A stretch of DNA of 64,000 nucleotides from Pyricularia pennisetigena (GCF_004337985.1 NC_043741.1:1001920-1065919), one strand, 5' to 3'. Counted from the stretch's first letter, positions 1 to 12,932 are shown. Numbers and translations are program-made. Notes: generated by a model not told the origin, from the letters alone.

Positions 1-1331
1 AAGGCCATCATCCCATTTCTCCACGTCCAATCAATCAAACCTATCATCCAACCATGGGTTCCTTACGAATTGCTAACCCGCGTAGATTCTAATCTGTATG
101 TACTATGTACATCTGGAATAATACTAAGAAGACTGACCTAGCTTTTTGCCGCACAAACCCTTGCCTGCATGCTTGGCCAAAAACACAGTCTGTGCTGCCC
201 CCTCACGGACGGACCTGGCCACTTTTGTGCATTACCAAGGTATGGTATAGATAGCTAACTACAAAAATACGCCGTACTGTATGTATGTACTTTAGTATAT
301 GCTGAAATGTTGTTAGTTCGAATATCATTGCAATAGCGGGTTTGGAAGTCAACTCAGCCGCAATGGATTTTAGCACAATCAGATATCCAATTACTCAAGT
401 TACTGTATATCTCAAACGGCGAGGCCCGCGCGTAACTGCAGAGCTGTCTTGCAGTGACCTGCAGATGCTGGCGCTTGCGTTGGCTTGATTGTGCTTCTTG
501 TTCAGCCAGAGCCTTGGCGCTGCAGCAATGTGTGTTTCTGGGGCATGTCCTGGCTGTTTCAACCGAATCTTCATTCGACAGGTTATGATTTACCCTTCGA
601 ACATGGAAGTAGCATGTCGGCACCGGCGCCCGTCGTTCTGGGAACGGCTCCAACGAGCACGATGCTGATTAGAAAAGAGGCCGCTTACGCGTACGTCAAC
701 AATTTTTTTTTTTTTTTTTTAATATTACTCTGGGGACAGCCCCGTCGTGGTGGGTGATTGAAATGAGATCCTTTTTACACTTTTCAAACTGAGGATTCTC
801 AGATTAATTGCCCCGATTTGTGACGTCGTCGTGGAAGTGGTCTGACTGGGTTTGGACCCTGCGGCTTGCTGCGGATATTATGGCAGTGCACATTAGGGTG
901 TTTGCGGCCTTCCCGCATCTGACAGACTTGGGATCCATAGTTGATGTGGAGGTTGCCAGGCTGTGCAGATACCCACGTGCAATTTTCCTACTCGCGACTG
1001 CAACAGTAGAATTGAAATGATATATGTAATATAGATCTGCACTAGAGACCTGTTTTGTAGATCATATGTGTTACTGCTAGACTTGACTATTCTGGTACCA
1101 AGGCGTATAAATCTCATGGGTTGAAGTAGACGAGCAAGCACGGAGATGGCCTTTTACTTGGTTTGTTGAAAAAATGAATTGGAACAGGATAGATTTTTTT
1201 TTTTTTTTTTTTTCATAATGCCAAAGATGACACCCAATGAGGTGGCTAGGCATGCAAGTTCTTAATTCCCAAACAACGAGCGCAGTTGTTCATTCTGGGT
1301 AACTAACCGGGCAGAGTCAATGGCCGTTGAA

Positions 1332-1364
<33 letters not shown>

Positions 1365-1773
1365 CTTTGGCTTGATGGAAAGTGGTGCAGGGTAAACAAG
1401 GCAAGTATCATCAGCATCTCCAGCCCGAACGGGCTACTGCTTATCGGTACAATCGTAAAAAGGCCAACGGACGCAGACCCACACCAAACTTAACTGGGTT
1501 ATAGTGCTCACCTTGGTGCGGCCACCGCGTTGTACCTCTCTAATCGCGGGCGGCCAGCGCGTACGCGTAGTGGCGCTGTAGCTCGAATTTGACGCCGCAC
1601 CGGAACCAACTCGGCGCGACAACGTCGATTTCAATCCGAGAGTTCGGTTCCGTTGTCGCAAAAAGCCCAATATCAACCGAAATCAATCAATCGTACCTAT
1701 ACAGCGCATGTTGTCGGATAGGATCGCAAACTGAAACTTTTATTGGTACAATAATCCTCGCCGGCAGGCTGAC
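1..1773. other. Intergenic and promoter region upstream of PPP4R2
   Basis: I see no gene here. The open frames are short (under 100 codons), lack conserved motifs and overlap on both strands. The stretch holds three poly(T) runs, at about 703-720, 1194-1213 and 1334-1364 (about 31 T), typical of intergenic DNA in this window. The last few hundred bases must contain the promoter and leader of the PP4 regulatory subunit gene that starts at 1774. Confidence 0.6.
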
Positions 1774-3760
1774 ATGATGGAAATTGATACCGATGAAGAT
1801 ACTTTGCGCCAGCTCGCTGCCGGCGGCTCCATGAACTTGTGAGTTGGTGCTTCGAGATGCAGCAATGAATAATGAGTCTGTTACTCATATATTCGACCAT
1901 GGAAGTGATGCAGACAGTACGCTAACTGTCATTCGTCGCAGCTCCGCCTGGCCTTTGTTGCTCTGCGATATTATCAACCGCCTCGAGAAGATCGCTCACA
2001 ATGAGTTTCCAATCCCCGTCATACCCCCACCCCCGAGGCTCACACCACCACCGGAGCCGCGCTTCCTTGCTCCACTGCCATCCTCGGACCCCATAGGACC
2101 GTCGGAGCTCAAGAGGGTTGAGCAGAGCAAGGTGCCGACTACAACGACATCAAAGACCACGGCTACCACAACCGCAGATGTCTTTTCGTCGCCTGGTTCC
2201 TCCCAGGAAAACAACAAGGAGAATGCGAACCCAAGTTCCAACGAAGCTCAAGCTGTGGCTGACGCACCAGCCGACACCACCACTACGATCAGCACATCGG
2301 CCGAGCCAGTAGCTTCATCATCATCTCGGGTCACCGACTCACAGGCCCAACAACCCGCTCCTGGCGAGCTGCCAATACAGATACAGCAACAGCTGACTGA
2401 AATCACATCAACTCTCACGACTGGCTTCCCGGACCACCCGCCACACACCATTCAGCGCCTGGCGGAGCTGGTCTTGCATCCCCGCCAACACTATCGCTCT
2501 CTCCCATCGTACCTACATGCTGTAGACCGGGTCGTGCATGTTGCCTCTGGCGCCAACATCTTCCCCCTGTCGCCCGCCGTCATGGATCCACGCGCTATGG
2601 CGGCTCTTGCTAATGGTGTGCCTGGAGGTGCTCCTGCAAACCCTTCCTCGTCTCCTTCAACATCGACATCTTCTACGGTAACCGCTCAGCCAGGTCTCGA
2701 CGAGCATTTGGGCGGAGCTCTTCTCACACCCATCCCGTGGCTTACAAACAGACCCGAGAGCGTCGATGGCGCAGATGCCGCCCTCAGTCCAGAACCTGAC
2801 ATGGACGATGAGGACGGTGAACCTGCCGATACTCTCCATTCGCAGCATCATCCACAACCACAACAACAGCATAGCGGTTCCGGTCGGCAGCGTCATCAGC
2901 AGCGGTTAAGCACCGAGTCCACCGAGACCATCGAGGGTCCCAATGGAGTGGGCCACATCGAGACCGTGTCCGTCTCCGTTAACGGTATTGTCTCGCATGG
3001 TGCCAGCACTTCAGCCTTAGCCGCTGCCCTTGGTCGTGGAGGTACAGAAGCCTCTTCATCGTCGGCCCTGAGTACGAGCCAGGCCCAGCAGCCCGGGGCA
3101 GGAGGTATTACCCAGGGTGAGCTGCTGCGTGAGGAACAACGTGCCGGTGTCGTCCCTGTCAGTCAGGTTCAGCGCGGTAGGGAAGCTGCACAGTCTCGAG
3201 CTGCTGCTTCTGCTGCTGCCCCCGCTGCGGCGGAACCCTCTGGCTCTCCTGTCGGGTCTACACCTACCGAGCAGGGTGATGAAGAGATGGATGATGCCCT
3301 CGGGGAAGCGGACGAGGCAGCCGGTGCGGGTGGTACGGAATCCGAGGAGGAGACGCCGCACGTCCGTGGACCAGAGGAGATCGGGCTGGCGGATACAGGA
3401 CCACAGGCAGCGGGAACCAGCATCCCGGCGGCTGGCCAGACGGCACCTAACCTGGCCCTCCAAGACATTAATGTGGAGGCAGCCATGGGACGGCCAGCAG
3501 ACGAGACACGGGCGGCGTCGGCCCCAACTTCGCTAACCTCCTCGGAACCAAGCGGTGTGGCTCTGGACTCGGGGGATGATGCACCGCGAGACAGAGCTTC
3601 GACCCCGAAGCGTGACGCAGATGGTGAGCCAGCTTCGAGAGACGAGCCCCCTGCCAAGAAACTGCGCGAGAGCCCTCAGGAAGCCGTCAAAGACTCCCAG
3701 GATGGAGAAAAGCCGGCACAGGATGGGGCTCAAGGTGCCGAGCCCGATAGCAAGGAATAG
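1774..3760 (+). CDS. PSY4: Protein phosphatase 4 core regulatory subunit R2 (PPP4R2/Psy4 type)
   Basis: This is the regulatory subunit of the PP4 phosphatase complex (Pph3-Psy2-Psy4 in yeast), which dephosphorylates gamma-H2AX and checkpoint proteins after DNA damage. Exons 1774-1838 and 1942-3760 give 627 aa. The 103-nt intron has a gtgagt donor, a GCTAAC branch site at 1921 and an acceptor ending at 1941. Start ATGs are at 1774 and 1777. Near the N-terminus is the AWPLLLCDIINRLE helix; around residues 187-225 is the family core resembling human PPP4R2 (HTIQRLAELVLHPRQHY followed by LHAVDRVV), and near 286 an IPWLTNRPE motif. Residues beyond about 300 are low-complexity, acidic, Ser/Thr/Gln-rich and probably disordered. 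The C-terminal RDEPPAKKLRES patch could be a nuclear localisation signal. It converges on RAD50. Identification rests on motif recognition only. Confidence 0.85.
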
Positions 3761-4520
3761 TAGTATACAAAATTTGATATCCCGAGCAGGTCTTACCTTG
3801 TTCTGCCTTGATCATGTTTAAATCCTTGCGTGCCACCTTTGGCAATGTTTGCGGCCCTTGTGCAGTCAAAGGGGCCATGACAAAAAAAAAAAAAAAAACG
3901 CGATGTGCATGCGCGGTATCTGAACTTGTGCCGATCTCTTGTCGTTGATTGTCTCCTATCGTACCCGTCTACAAACGGCAGTAAAGGCCATACATTATGC
4001 CCGGCCTCTTCATTTCCTACGTTCATACCGCATGAACTCTGGTAGGTCCCGTTCACGGAGAATTATCGCGTGGCATCTCATGCTCACATGGCAGTTTATG
4101 ACGACTTGATGCGTCAGTCACTTATGCCTGGGGTATCAAACAACACATCGACAACTTTGAAGAGATGTCCGTTCGATAACTGCGACAGCTTCAAAAGGCC
4201 AGCACTCTGAAATTCACGCTGCTCGTCGCATCGGGACAATATCCATCATTTTTTTCGTCTAGATGAACCCGCGCCCGCCCAAACAAAGCAATGGCTGTTT
4301 TTTCCTGCCTGTTCAGCAAAAGTAGCAGTACCGATATCCGTCCCGAAACCTGAACGCCGCACCAAGCAACTAAACCCCCGCCCAACACAAATGCAAAGGT
4401 TGTATGGAAATACCAATCGCGTCAAAAAAAAAAAAAAAAAAAGAGGGAGATTATCACTCGTAGATACAAAATACCATGGCCTCATCAGTAGAAACACGTA
4501 CACAAGCCCCGCCCGCCCCC
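3761..4520. other. Convergent intergenic region between PSY4 and RAD50
   Basis: This tail-to-tail spacer of about 760 nt holds both 3' UTRs. It has poly(A) runs near 3882-3898 and 4424-4442. I see no coding signal or RNA gene. A long plus-strand open frame starting at 4476 is antisense to the RAD50 C-terminus and I do not regard it as a gene. Confidence 0.6.
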
Positions 4521-7500
4521 TCAATCCATCAGGACCGAAATGTTTTCGCGCGAAATAGTACTCCGCTGCATCTCATCCCTCCTGACACGGTAGAAGGTGT
4601 CGCAAAAGTCGGAGCACTGCATCGCGCGCAGAAAGGCCTCGTCGTGCGTGATCACGATGAGCTGGAAATTCGACTGTGCCTGGCGTGCCTGGATGATGTT
4701 GTGCAGCGACACGGCGAGGCTGCGGATGTTTGCCTCATCGAGGTTTGTCGTCGGCTCGTCCAGGGCGATCAGGCCACAGCTGACGCCAAACGACTCGGCC
4801 AGCGCCAGGCGGATGATGATGCTTGCCAGGACCTTTTGGCCCGCCGAACAACGGCCACGCATGTCCATCTCCGTGTCTTGCTTCACCATGCAGAGGCGGT
4901 AGTTGTAGGTCCGCCGTGTAGTGGAGGCCGTGGCCGAGGTTTCGACCTCGGATCGGATGAGGATGGTGTCGATGTCAGTACCCTGATATGTCGACCGCCA
5001 CAGCTCGTCCGCAATGCGGTTCACCTCCTCCATCTTGAGACTGTGGTACGACATGATTGCCTTCTCGAGGGCGGCGCTGTAGCTGCCCATGTCCTCAATG
5101 GCCGCCTTGGTTGTCTCCACCTTGATGTGAGCCTCGCGAAACTTGAGCCTCGCATCGCTGTAGTCCTGCTGATACTCGGCCACCCGACTGGCTTGCTCTG
5201 CTTTTTTGGTCTCGAGCGTACCCTTGAGCACATGAGATTTGCCAGAGAGTTCGTCAAACTTCATCTTGAGCGCGTTAGCCTCGCCGTCGAGTCGTTCCCA
5301 GTCTTCTTGTGCGTTTCGGTCCTCCAAGGCTTCAATTTCCTTCTCTAGCTTATCGACGATCCTCAGCGTCCGGTTATAGGCCAGATTGTCCTGAATGTTC
5401 TTCTTTTTGCGGTCGCTATTGTCGGCTTCCTGCCTTAGTTTATTGATCTCCGCTGTAAGCTTTGTGATGTCGCTTTCCATCCTCTCAAGCGACTGCTCAA
5501 GATTCCTGATTGCACGATCGTTGGCAGCAGCCAAACTCGGCCCTCCTCTGTCCAAGTAGTCTTGTATATCGCTGCTCAGAGACTGAAGCTTTCCCACAGT
5601 TTCTGCAACGAGATTCTTCTGTTCTGTAGCCTTCTGGAGTTTCTCTCGAGCACGACCAACCTCCTCGTCGCGGATCGATTCTGCTTTGAACAAGTTCTGT
5701 TCTAGATCCTCTAGCTCCTTGGTACCTTCGTCCTTGGTTTCCTGCATTTGCTCTCTCTCGGTCTTAAGCGACTCCATCTGCTTGATGAGGTCGTTCTTGC
5801 GCTCAACCTTCTGGTTGAACTCGGACAATTGGCGCTGCAGCTCACTTTTGTTCAGCTCCAACTGGGAGATCAAGTCTTTCTTCCTTTGGCGATCCGTCAC
5901 AAGCTTATTCAACTGGGTGGTCAACGCTCTCGTCTGTTCCGAGTTCTTCACTTGGGCTTCCTGAATCTCCTGCGCACTGCGGATGTTGCCACTCGAGCTC
6001 TGCTGAGATGCCAACCGCTCGATCTGCTTTTCGGAATCGGCAATCTTTGCCACGGCATCCGTGATGCTACGGACTGCCTTGCCCATAGATTCGGTATCAA
6101 GCCGCTTTTCTTCCAAGGCGCCCATCTCTGCATCCAAGGTTTCTTGCTTTCTGATCATTTCTTCTTTTTCGCGCTCTAGAGCCTGAAGCTTCTCCTCCAG
6201 GGGCGGGAGCTGTGCCTTTGTTCTTTGGTACGTGTCATAATTCGTCCGCACGGCCCTCAGAATATCAACCTGCCTCCTCAACCGCTGGATGTCGGCGTTG
6301 ACAACCTCCTTCTGGGTTTGGTCCAGGTTCTTGACAATCTTTTGAACCAACTTTGATTTGAAGAACTTGTCAGAATCTCCAAATGAACGTTCGCACAGAG
6401 TGCATTTGTTATCGCGCTCCATCTTCTTTTTTGCTTTTTCGTAATACTCAGCCAGCGCATCAAACAAATGTAAATCAGTCTCCGCAACGCTCAGGCTCTC
6501 TTGCAAGGAAGCCAGCCGATCAAGATAGGTATGGACCGGGTGATCGTCATCGTCCTCATCCTTGGACTGTATCAAGGCATCGCGGACCGCCTTCTCAGCA
6601 CGCTCGGTGTCCTTGGCAGTCTTCGCAACCTCCTCACGAGCAGAGGATACCTTGTAGTCAAGCTGGCGGATCTCCTGCTGAGCCTCGTCCACGAGGCTCT
6701 TCTTGGCTGAAACAGCGGCGCTCTGCTGGTCGAGAATCTGCTGATAGACTTTGCCGATGGTTTCCGGATCAACGGGGCCTCCTATCAAGGCCGAAAGCTT
6801 GTCGCCCCATGTTGCCATAACTGATTTGAGATAGACGTTTTGGTTTTCTGCTTCTTTCCTGCGGAGATCGAGCTGAGCTCGCTCGGATGCCAAGTGAGTG
6901 CACTGTACAAGCTCGTTGTTCAGTCGCGACGCCTCGCCTTGGAGCCGTCCCAGATTGTCATTCGCCTCGTTGATCTCGCCATCCAGTTCCGATTGCTGCA
7001 GGGCGCTGTATGCCTCGCGTAGGTCATTTTCCAGTTGTGTTGAGTTGGAGTCCAAAACTGCTTTCGCTCCATCATCTACATGTAGATCACCAACAGAGCG
7101 TTGGAGACTTTTGAGGCGCCCATCAATGTCAGAGATTCGCTTCTGGGCCGAACCACGTCCTCTATTCAAAGATTCCCTACGCGCAGTGAGATCAGCAACG
7201 GCTTTTCCATGAGAGGTCTTGAGTTTCTCGAGGTCCTGATCATATGCTATTACTTCGCGCTTCTTCTCGTCGAGAAGCTTTTGGACTCGGTTCTCGAAGG
7301 TCTGCACCTGAGCCTCGGTCAAATCTCCATCAAACCCCCGAATTCCGTGCTGCTGTGCAGCCTCCTTGACCATGCTGAGCCGGGCTGATACTTGACGTTC
7401 ATGATGCTCCTTGTCAGCCACATGCTTTCCACGATCTGCCAGCTTGTCCTGCAGAGATTTTCGCAGTGCCGCGAGATCTTCTTTTAGTTCCGTGTACTGT

Positions 7501-8703
7501 GCCGCCTTCTCGGTCGCATCATCCTTCATCTGCTTGACCTTGTCCGCATACTGATTCAGGGCTGCCTCGAGCTCTTCTTCAGAATCAGACATTCGCTCTA
7601 TGGTTTCCAGCAGCTCATCGGCCATTTGCTTTCGCTCCTCATAGAGAACCTTTTTGTTTTGTAGATCGGTCACGATGCCGAAGAAGCTGTTTGCCTCCTG
7701 TCGCTTCACCGCCTCCTCCTTGCGATACTTGTCCATCTTATCTAACGTCGCCTTGTACTTCTTTTCCAGTTCTGCAATCTCGGCCTCGAGAACCTTGATT
7801 GCTTTTCCATACCGCTCGCCCTTCTCCTTGTCTTGCTTCGAGGTTTCCTCTAGGTTCTTGTAGATGCGAAGCTGCTCGCCGTGTTTCTTCCGCAATAGCT
7901 TCAGATTATCAATCGCCTTGGTGTACTTTATTGCCTCGAAAAGCTCATCAAACTTCTTTTTGAGGACCGAGGGCTCGCTGAGGGGCCATAAAGAGTCATC
8001 TTGATGGCAAAAGATCACGTTCTCGAGGATTGCTGCCGGCACACCCATCTTCTCGGGTACCATCTCATCCAGCTCGGCGTTTTTCTTGGAGAGGCTGACA
8101 TGTTCGCCATTTGTCTCAACTCGCAGAGTGCCATCGATTGTTTTGAGGTTTAGCTTCTTCTTTGCCTGGGTAACCTGCAAGCTCCTCGTGACCACGAGCT
8201 GCTGGCCTATTGTAGAGTAGAAGGATAGCTTGACCTGGGCCTTGATTACGGATTCGCCAGCCAGCTAAACATTCAACATGTTAGTACAATCGTGTGTATC
8301 TTCCCTGTCTCTTAAGAGCTATACAGTCAGGGCAACCAGTCCAAAGTACCTTGGGATCATGCAGAAATGCACCGCCCTTGCTGTTTGGGGGCTGCTCGCC
8401 GGTTGTGGCATACTTGAGGCATTCAATGATGGTTGTCTTGCCTGATCCATTTTCGCCAACGATGAGTGTAAGGGGCGTGTTGAAGGTGACGAACTGCGCA
8501 TTGGTAGGGCCAAAGGATCGAATTCTGCCAAAGCCGACTCCGAGTCAGTTCGATCTCTTCCATGGACTGAAGGGAATAAGAGACTGGATGCTGCCCACCC
8601 TCTAATTCCCAGCTTCTCGATTTTGGCTGCAAAGTTCTGCGTTAGAATCCCGCCGAACTAAGAAGAATGACCGAGTTGATACGCACACCTGAAAGTCACT
8701 CAT
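4521..8703 (-). CDS. RAD50: DNA double-strand break repair ATPase Rad50 (MRN complex)
   Basis: Rad50 is the SMC-like ATPase of the Mre11-Rad50-Nbs1/Xrs2 complex, which tethers broken DNA ends, starts resection and activates Tel1/ATM. My preferred model (minus strand) is 8703-8700, 8626-8599, 8524-8350 and 8264-4521, giving 1316 aa; yeast Rad50 has 1312. Motifs, in order: Walker [10 protein letters not shown] (34-42), two long antiparallel coiled-coil arms around the zinc hook CTLC (690-693), the ABC signature CSAGQK (about 1208-1213), and Walker [14 protein letters not shown] with the D-loop (about 1235-1246). Introns at 8525-8598 and 8265-8349 are canonical, the latter with a TACTAAC branch. 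The extreme N-terminus is uncertain. A 4-nt first exon (donor gtgact) gives the family-like MTKIEKL start; splicing 8689 to 8636 instead gives [14 protein letters not shown] (1323 aa). Every essential motif is intact. Confidence 0.95.
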
Positions 8704-10922
8704 CTGTTAGTACGGCAATACGTGGAACTTTGTCCATTCAATTCATAGGCACACACATCTTGAGATGACAAAGCTGACGATAGCCCGCCCAGAGCCACTA
8801 CTCTGGCGCTTTGCGGGCTTCAGGCTGGGTCTAGCTCGCGGGTACTGCCTAAATTACTCGGTTTCTATCAAAAACCTGGGGGTTGTGTAAACGGCACAAT
8901 GCTCTGTAGATAGATCGACAACCCTGAGGCGCCAGTGGCAGCTAGATGATGACGTTGGTTTGGTAAACACGCGAGGATTCGAGAAAGCGCGTCTGCCTTG
9001 ACACGGTCTCACGGGATCTGACCCATAATGGGTTCCACGATCCACTTGTCCACTGGGGAAGGTGGGTCTAAAAAAAGTCCTTGGGCATCAAGCAAGATTG
9101 CAATACCGATATCCCCCCACCGACCTATCTGACCTTGGCAATGATTGACTTTTTTGAAGTCCCCACCTCTCCAGGCCCGGAGCGAATGCTCCTGTCCTCA
9201 GCCAAACCAGTGAAACGAATACCCAATGTAGGAATTAATTGCCACATTTGTACACGGTACGGTACTGTACTGCATCGGTAGATACGAACCTCCAACGTGG
9301 GGGAGACTCAAGTTACAGTACCTTGGTGGCATTCGACTTCTTCTGGGACTTGCAACACTAGATGCTGCGAGAATTTGATAATACTGTAGCGTTTCTTTTC
9401 TCCTAGTCAATCCCGCCAAGGCCACAGGATCAAGTAAAGGATTTGTCGGTAAGAGAAAGTACGAAGTGTAGAGCAGTTTAGCGCAGCGGCAAAAGCACCC
9501 ACGGCGAATTCTTACAGGCATTCGACAGGGCCAACCATCTATTTCTGTGCAGTGGCTTGCATCTCCCGTTCTGTTAGGCACCAAGAGAAAAGCCAGCCAG
9601 TGGCAAAACCATAAAAAGCACCTCGAGGCTTGAGGTCAAGGAATTTTACCGGGTTATGGATTAGTAATTAAAAAAATGGCATCCCAAAACCACGACCAGG
9701 TAAAAATCTCGACTTGCAGCAAAATCGTTGGTTAGACTTGTACCAAACCCCCTGTTGAGCCCGCCCATGCGCGTGACGTTTCGATTTTTGGGAAATCATT
9801 TTGCTGCGGGATGCGACGTTTTCCTCTCTTGCTATTCGTGGACAACCCTGCCGAGCTCTTATGGGGTGCCACCTACGAAGGAGGCTTATAGGAAGAGCAG
9901 GGATCTGACTAGGTGTCCGCTGTCTGGATGGCGCCCCGCTTTCTTTTTTAAAAGGCAAACTGGTGGAGGTGGCGCACTGTAACACTACTTGCCATCCATG
10001 CCACCATCTGCATGACCATACGGTCTCTACACAGTAAAGACGATATTAGCCAAATGGAGCAGGTAATATAGGAACCTTAGTCGAGGTAGGTTAGCAGGTC
10101 GTTAGGTAGGTAGCTTATGGCAATCGGGAAGATTGCCGTCTGACCTTGGAATTGGAGTAGGGACCGCATCCCTTCCCCTGAGCTGGCCTGCCTTGACAGG
10201 ATGGAAGCTGCTCGGCCGAGCCCTCATGGCAAACGCCCGCAGTGCGAGGGTCCTGGGATCGACATTCGACAATCTGATTCCAGCCGCCTGGACTGGGTGC
10301 AGCGTTTGGTGTCACCAAACCAAAACCAGACAGGACCTATTCATACCTACTACTTTTGCTACTGTACACACGCCACCCCGCCTTATAACTTAACCAGGGT
10401 CCTTTTTGTTCTGCCCCCCCAGGACAACCACAAGCTCCCATGTGTCTACTGGGTGTGCGTGCGACGACTTTCTTGAGCTTCTTGAGCTGACCTGAATTTG
10501 GATCAAACAAAAATGCCTCTCTGACCAGCGGCGTCCAGTCTCCATACGTATTATATTATAACTTGGCAATGTTAGCACCCGGAGAGCCGGGTCCATTCCA
10601 CTTTTCCCGTTGGTGCCTCCCCGCGTCCGGATTGAATTCTCCTCATAGCTCTTGTGATTTTTCTCATGACCGCGGTTGCTAGACTGCGGTCTTGTTGAGT
10701 TTTTTTTTTTTTTTTTTGTTATTCTTCGTTTTTGTCTTTCTTGTTTTCTTTCCTTCCTTTTTAGTCTCTTTTATTATTATTTTTTATTGTCCTTGAGCTG
10801 GCCATATCACCCTCCTCTGTATCTCTTCCGCTATTCACCAAGTCAGAAATCCCGGAAATAAAATCTTCATAGATACAGCTCCTCGTCGACCGTTACTACC
10901 ACAAGGTGTCGGTGGCGAGGTC
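8704..10922. other. Divergent promoter region between RAD50 and wc-2
   Basis: This 2.2-kb head-to-head spacer shows no convincing gene. A tRNA-like A-box near 9480 did not fold and was rejected. The wc-2-proximal part (about 10695-10800) is strongly pyrimidine-rich with a poly(T) run, as expected for a fungal promoter or leader. A cluster of TAGGTAGG-type repeats lies near 10080-10115. Confidence 0.6.
10695..10805 (+). promoter_or_regulatory. Pyrimidine-rich tract upstream of wc-2
   Basis: A continuous T/C-rich stretch, beginning with about 16 T and continuing as TTTCTTGTTTTCTTTCC-type sequence, ends some 120 nt before the wc-2 ATG at 10923. Such CT-rich blocks often precede transcription starts in filamentous fungi. 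The placement is an inference with no mapped start. Confidence 0.35.
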
Positions 10923-12932
10923 ATGGCTCACCGGCACCAGCAGCCCTCGGGCAGTTTATTTGGCTTCGGGAGTCCTATGGATATGCAAGGATCGCAGCCG
11001 CCAGTATCACAGGTATGTTCAAAATCCATTGTTTAATGATATGGGTGACGTTTCAATTCGGCAATCTCGTGGCAGCATCGTATTCTTCATCCGATGCACA
11101 TGTCGGCCGCTGGTTGTTGGTGGTTGGTAGGCTTGAGTTGAATGCGTTGCCGCCGACCCTAGCTAACACTGTGATTGCGACCCTTGACAGGATAACAGCG
11201 CGATGAGTCTCGTCGACCCCTCAATGCTCTCACACTTCGACACACCCATGCAGATGTCGCTCGACGGCGACAACAACGTCGTCATGGCTGCACAACAACC
11301 CTTTCAACGCCCCATCGCTTCCAATTTTTCACCTTCGGGTGCATCCGCATCTATATCATCAATGTCGCAAAATGCGCCAGGCTTGGCAGCACGACCCCAG
11401 GCGCGACCTGGCCAAATCAGCAATCCGTCGCTGCAAAATCACCACCAAGCAGCAGACTCGGGCTTTCCGCTGCCCAGTCGAGACGAACAGGCATCGCCCA
11501 TGTCTGGGGCCCTGACGGCCGCATCGAAACAGAATTATGGCGGCATGCCACCACCGCCACAGCCTTCATTACAGCAACAATCGGCTGCGCATGGTCCTCC
11601 GGGAAGCATCGTGACCGAGTACACCAAGAGGCGCGATTGGGCCGCGCGAACTGCAGAGGAACTTGCGGACCTCCAACAAATCCTGGATCAGGATGGTCGC
11701 GTTAAATATGTGTCGCCCAGTGTGACAGCGCTCACAGGCTACACAAAGGAGGAGATATTAGATGTATTACTGCAAGATTTGATCCACCCCGATGATGTCG
11801 GGGTGTATCTATCCGAGATGCATGATGCAGCAGCGACTGGCGGAAGCCTGCGCATTTACTATCGACTAAAAAAGAAGGATGGTACTTATGGGGTTTTCGA
11901 GTCAACAGGTCATGCTCACATCGCAACGGCTCGGTTCTCGACGAACCCAAACAACCAATCACATTTTCGCCAGGCAGTTTTTCTCATGTCCAGACCTTAC
12001 CCAACCAAGAACGCCGAACTACTGGACTCATTCCTGGAGCACAAAATTGAAAACGAGCGTTTGCGTCGTAGGATAGCAGAGCTCCGCAAGGAGGAATATG
12101 AAGATGGTGGCGAGGATGCGCAGAGGAACTGGCCTGACGGTCGGTCAGAAATGACCTCCGAAGACGCAACAGTATCAGTATCTGCGGGCACTACGCCACG
12201 GCATACACAGCAACAGGCTCGCCATAACAGTTTCGGTGATGTCAAGGGTATTGGCGGCGCACTGCCTACGGATGGCAAACTTGGCAACGCGGTCTCTGGT
12301 ATACTTAACAGCGCATTGACACGCGAAAACCTTGAAGATTCAACCGCCCGCAATCGACAAGACTCGATCAAAGACAAAATGATGCGCTATGAGGGACACT
12401 CACACGCCGAGACGATTGAGATGTTGACGGGACTGCGTTATAAAGAAGGGGAACGAAGCCATGGCTTTTCGTCCAGTAGCGGTAACCCGTCATTAACCAA
12501 AGGAGATGCAGGGATTGCAATACCTATCGATCGGGATCCCAGAGTGGGAGCTGACAAGAAGAAAAAAGTCAAAGTGGCCGAGGAATACGTTTGTACGGAT
12601 TGTGGTAGGTGTCCCCTTTGGCCCTTTGGCATTGGCAGACTCATCACCCCTGGTTTTTGAAATGCGTGTGCATGTCGGATTCTCGCCTAGGACCATTCTA
12701 GGCCACACACGGTGCAGGTACACGCCTACCTGGATGCGTAGCAGTAGCTTACTCCCATGCGCTATGATTAGGTACACTTGACTCTCCTGAATGGCGAAAA
12801 GGGCCCAGCGGACCAAAAACACTCTGCAATGCATGCGGACTTCGCTGGGCCAAAAAGGAGAAGAAACGAAACCCGAAAACAGGGAGCGGCGGCGGGTCAA
12901 CGCCTGCTGCTGTAAGGCTCGTAGAGCAATAA
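10923..12932 (+). CDS. wc-2: White Collar-2: PAS domain and GATA zinc-finger blue-light/clock regulator
   Basis: WC-2 partners White Collar-1 through its PAS domain in the light-responsive, circadian White Collar complex and binds GATC-type light elements. Exons 10923-11012, 11191-12604 and 12772-12932 give about 554 aa; Neurospora WC-2 is about 530. The PAS domain lies at about residues 185-300 ([33 protein letters not shown]). The GATA finger is near 497-521 with CX2C-X18-CX2C spacing ([24 protein letters not shown]), followed by a basic tail. The second intron (12605-12771) splits the finger just after its second cysteine, so it must be removed to make the DNA-binding domain. The first intron has a GCTAAC branch at 11162. 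The last codons are uncertain because a gtaagg at 12912 could be another donor. Confidence 0.9.

Noticed and set aside
4476..5348. 290-codon plus-strand frame over the RAD50 3' end
   Set aside because: It is antisense to the conserved RAD50 ATPase motifs, has no recognisable domain and no splice context.
9470..9540. tRNA-like A-box (TAGCGCAGCGG) with a TTCGA element 40 nt downstream
   Set aside because: A D-stem is only partly possible, and no anticodon stem, T-stem or acceptor stem pairs, so it is not a tRNA.
9668..9985. 105-codon minus-strand frame as a small secreted protein
   Set aside because: It has no signal peptide, no conserved motif and basic random composition, and it lies in the divergent promoter region.
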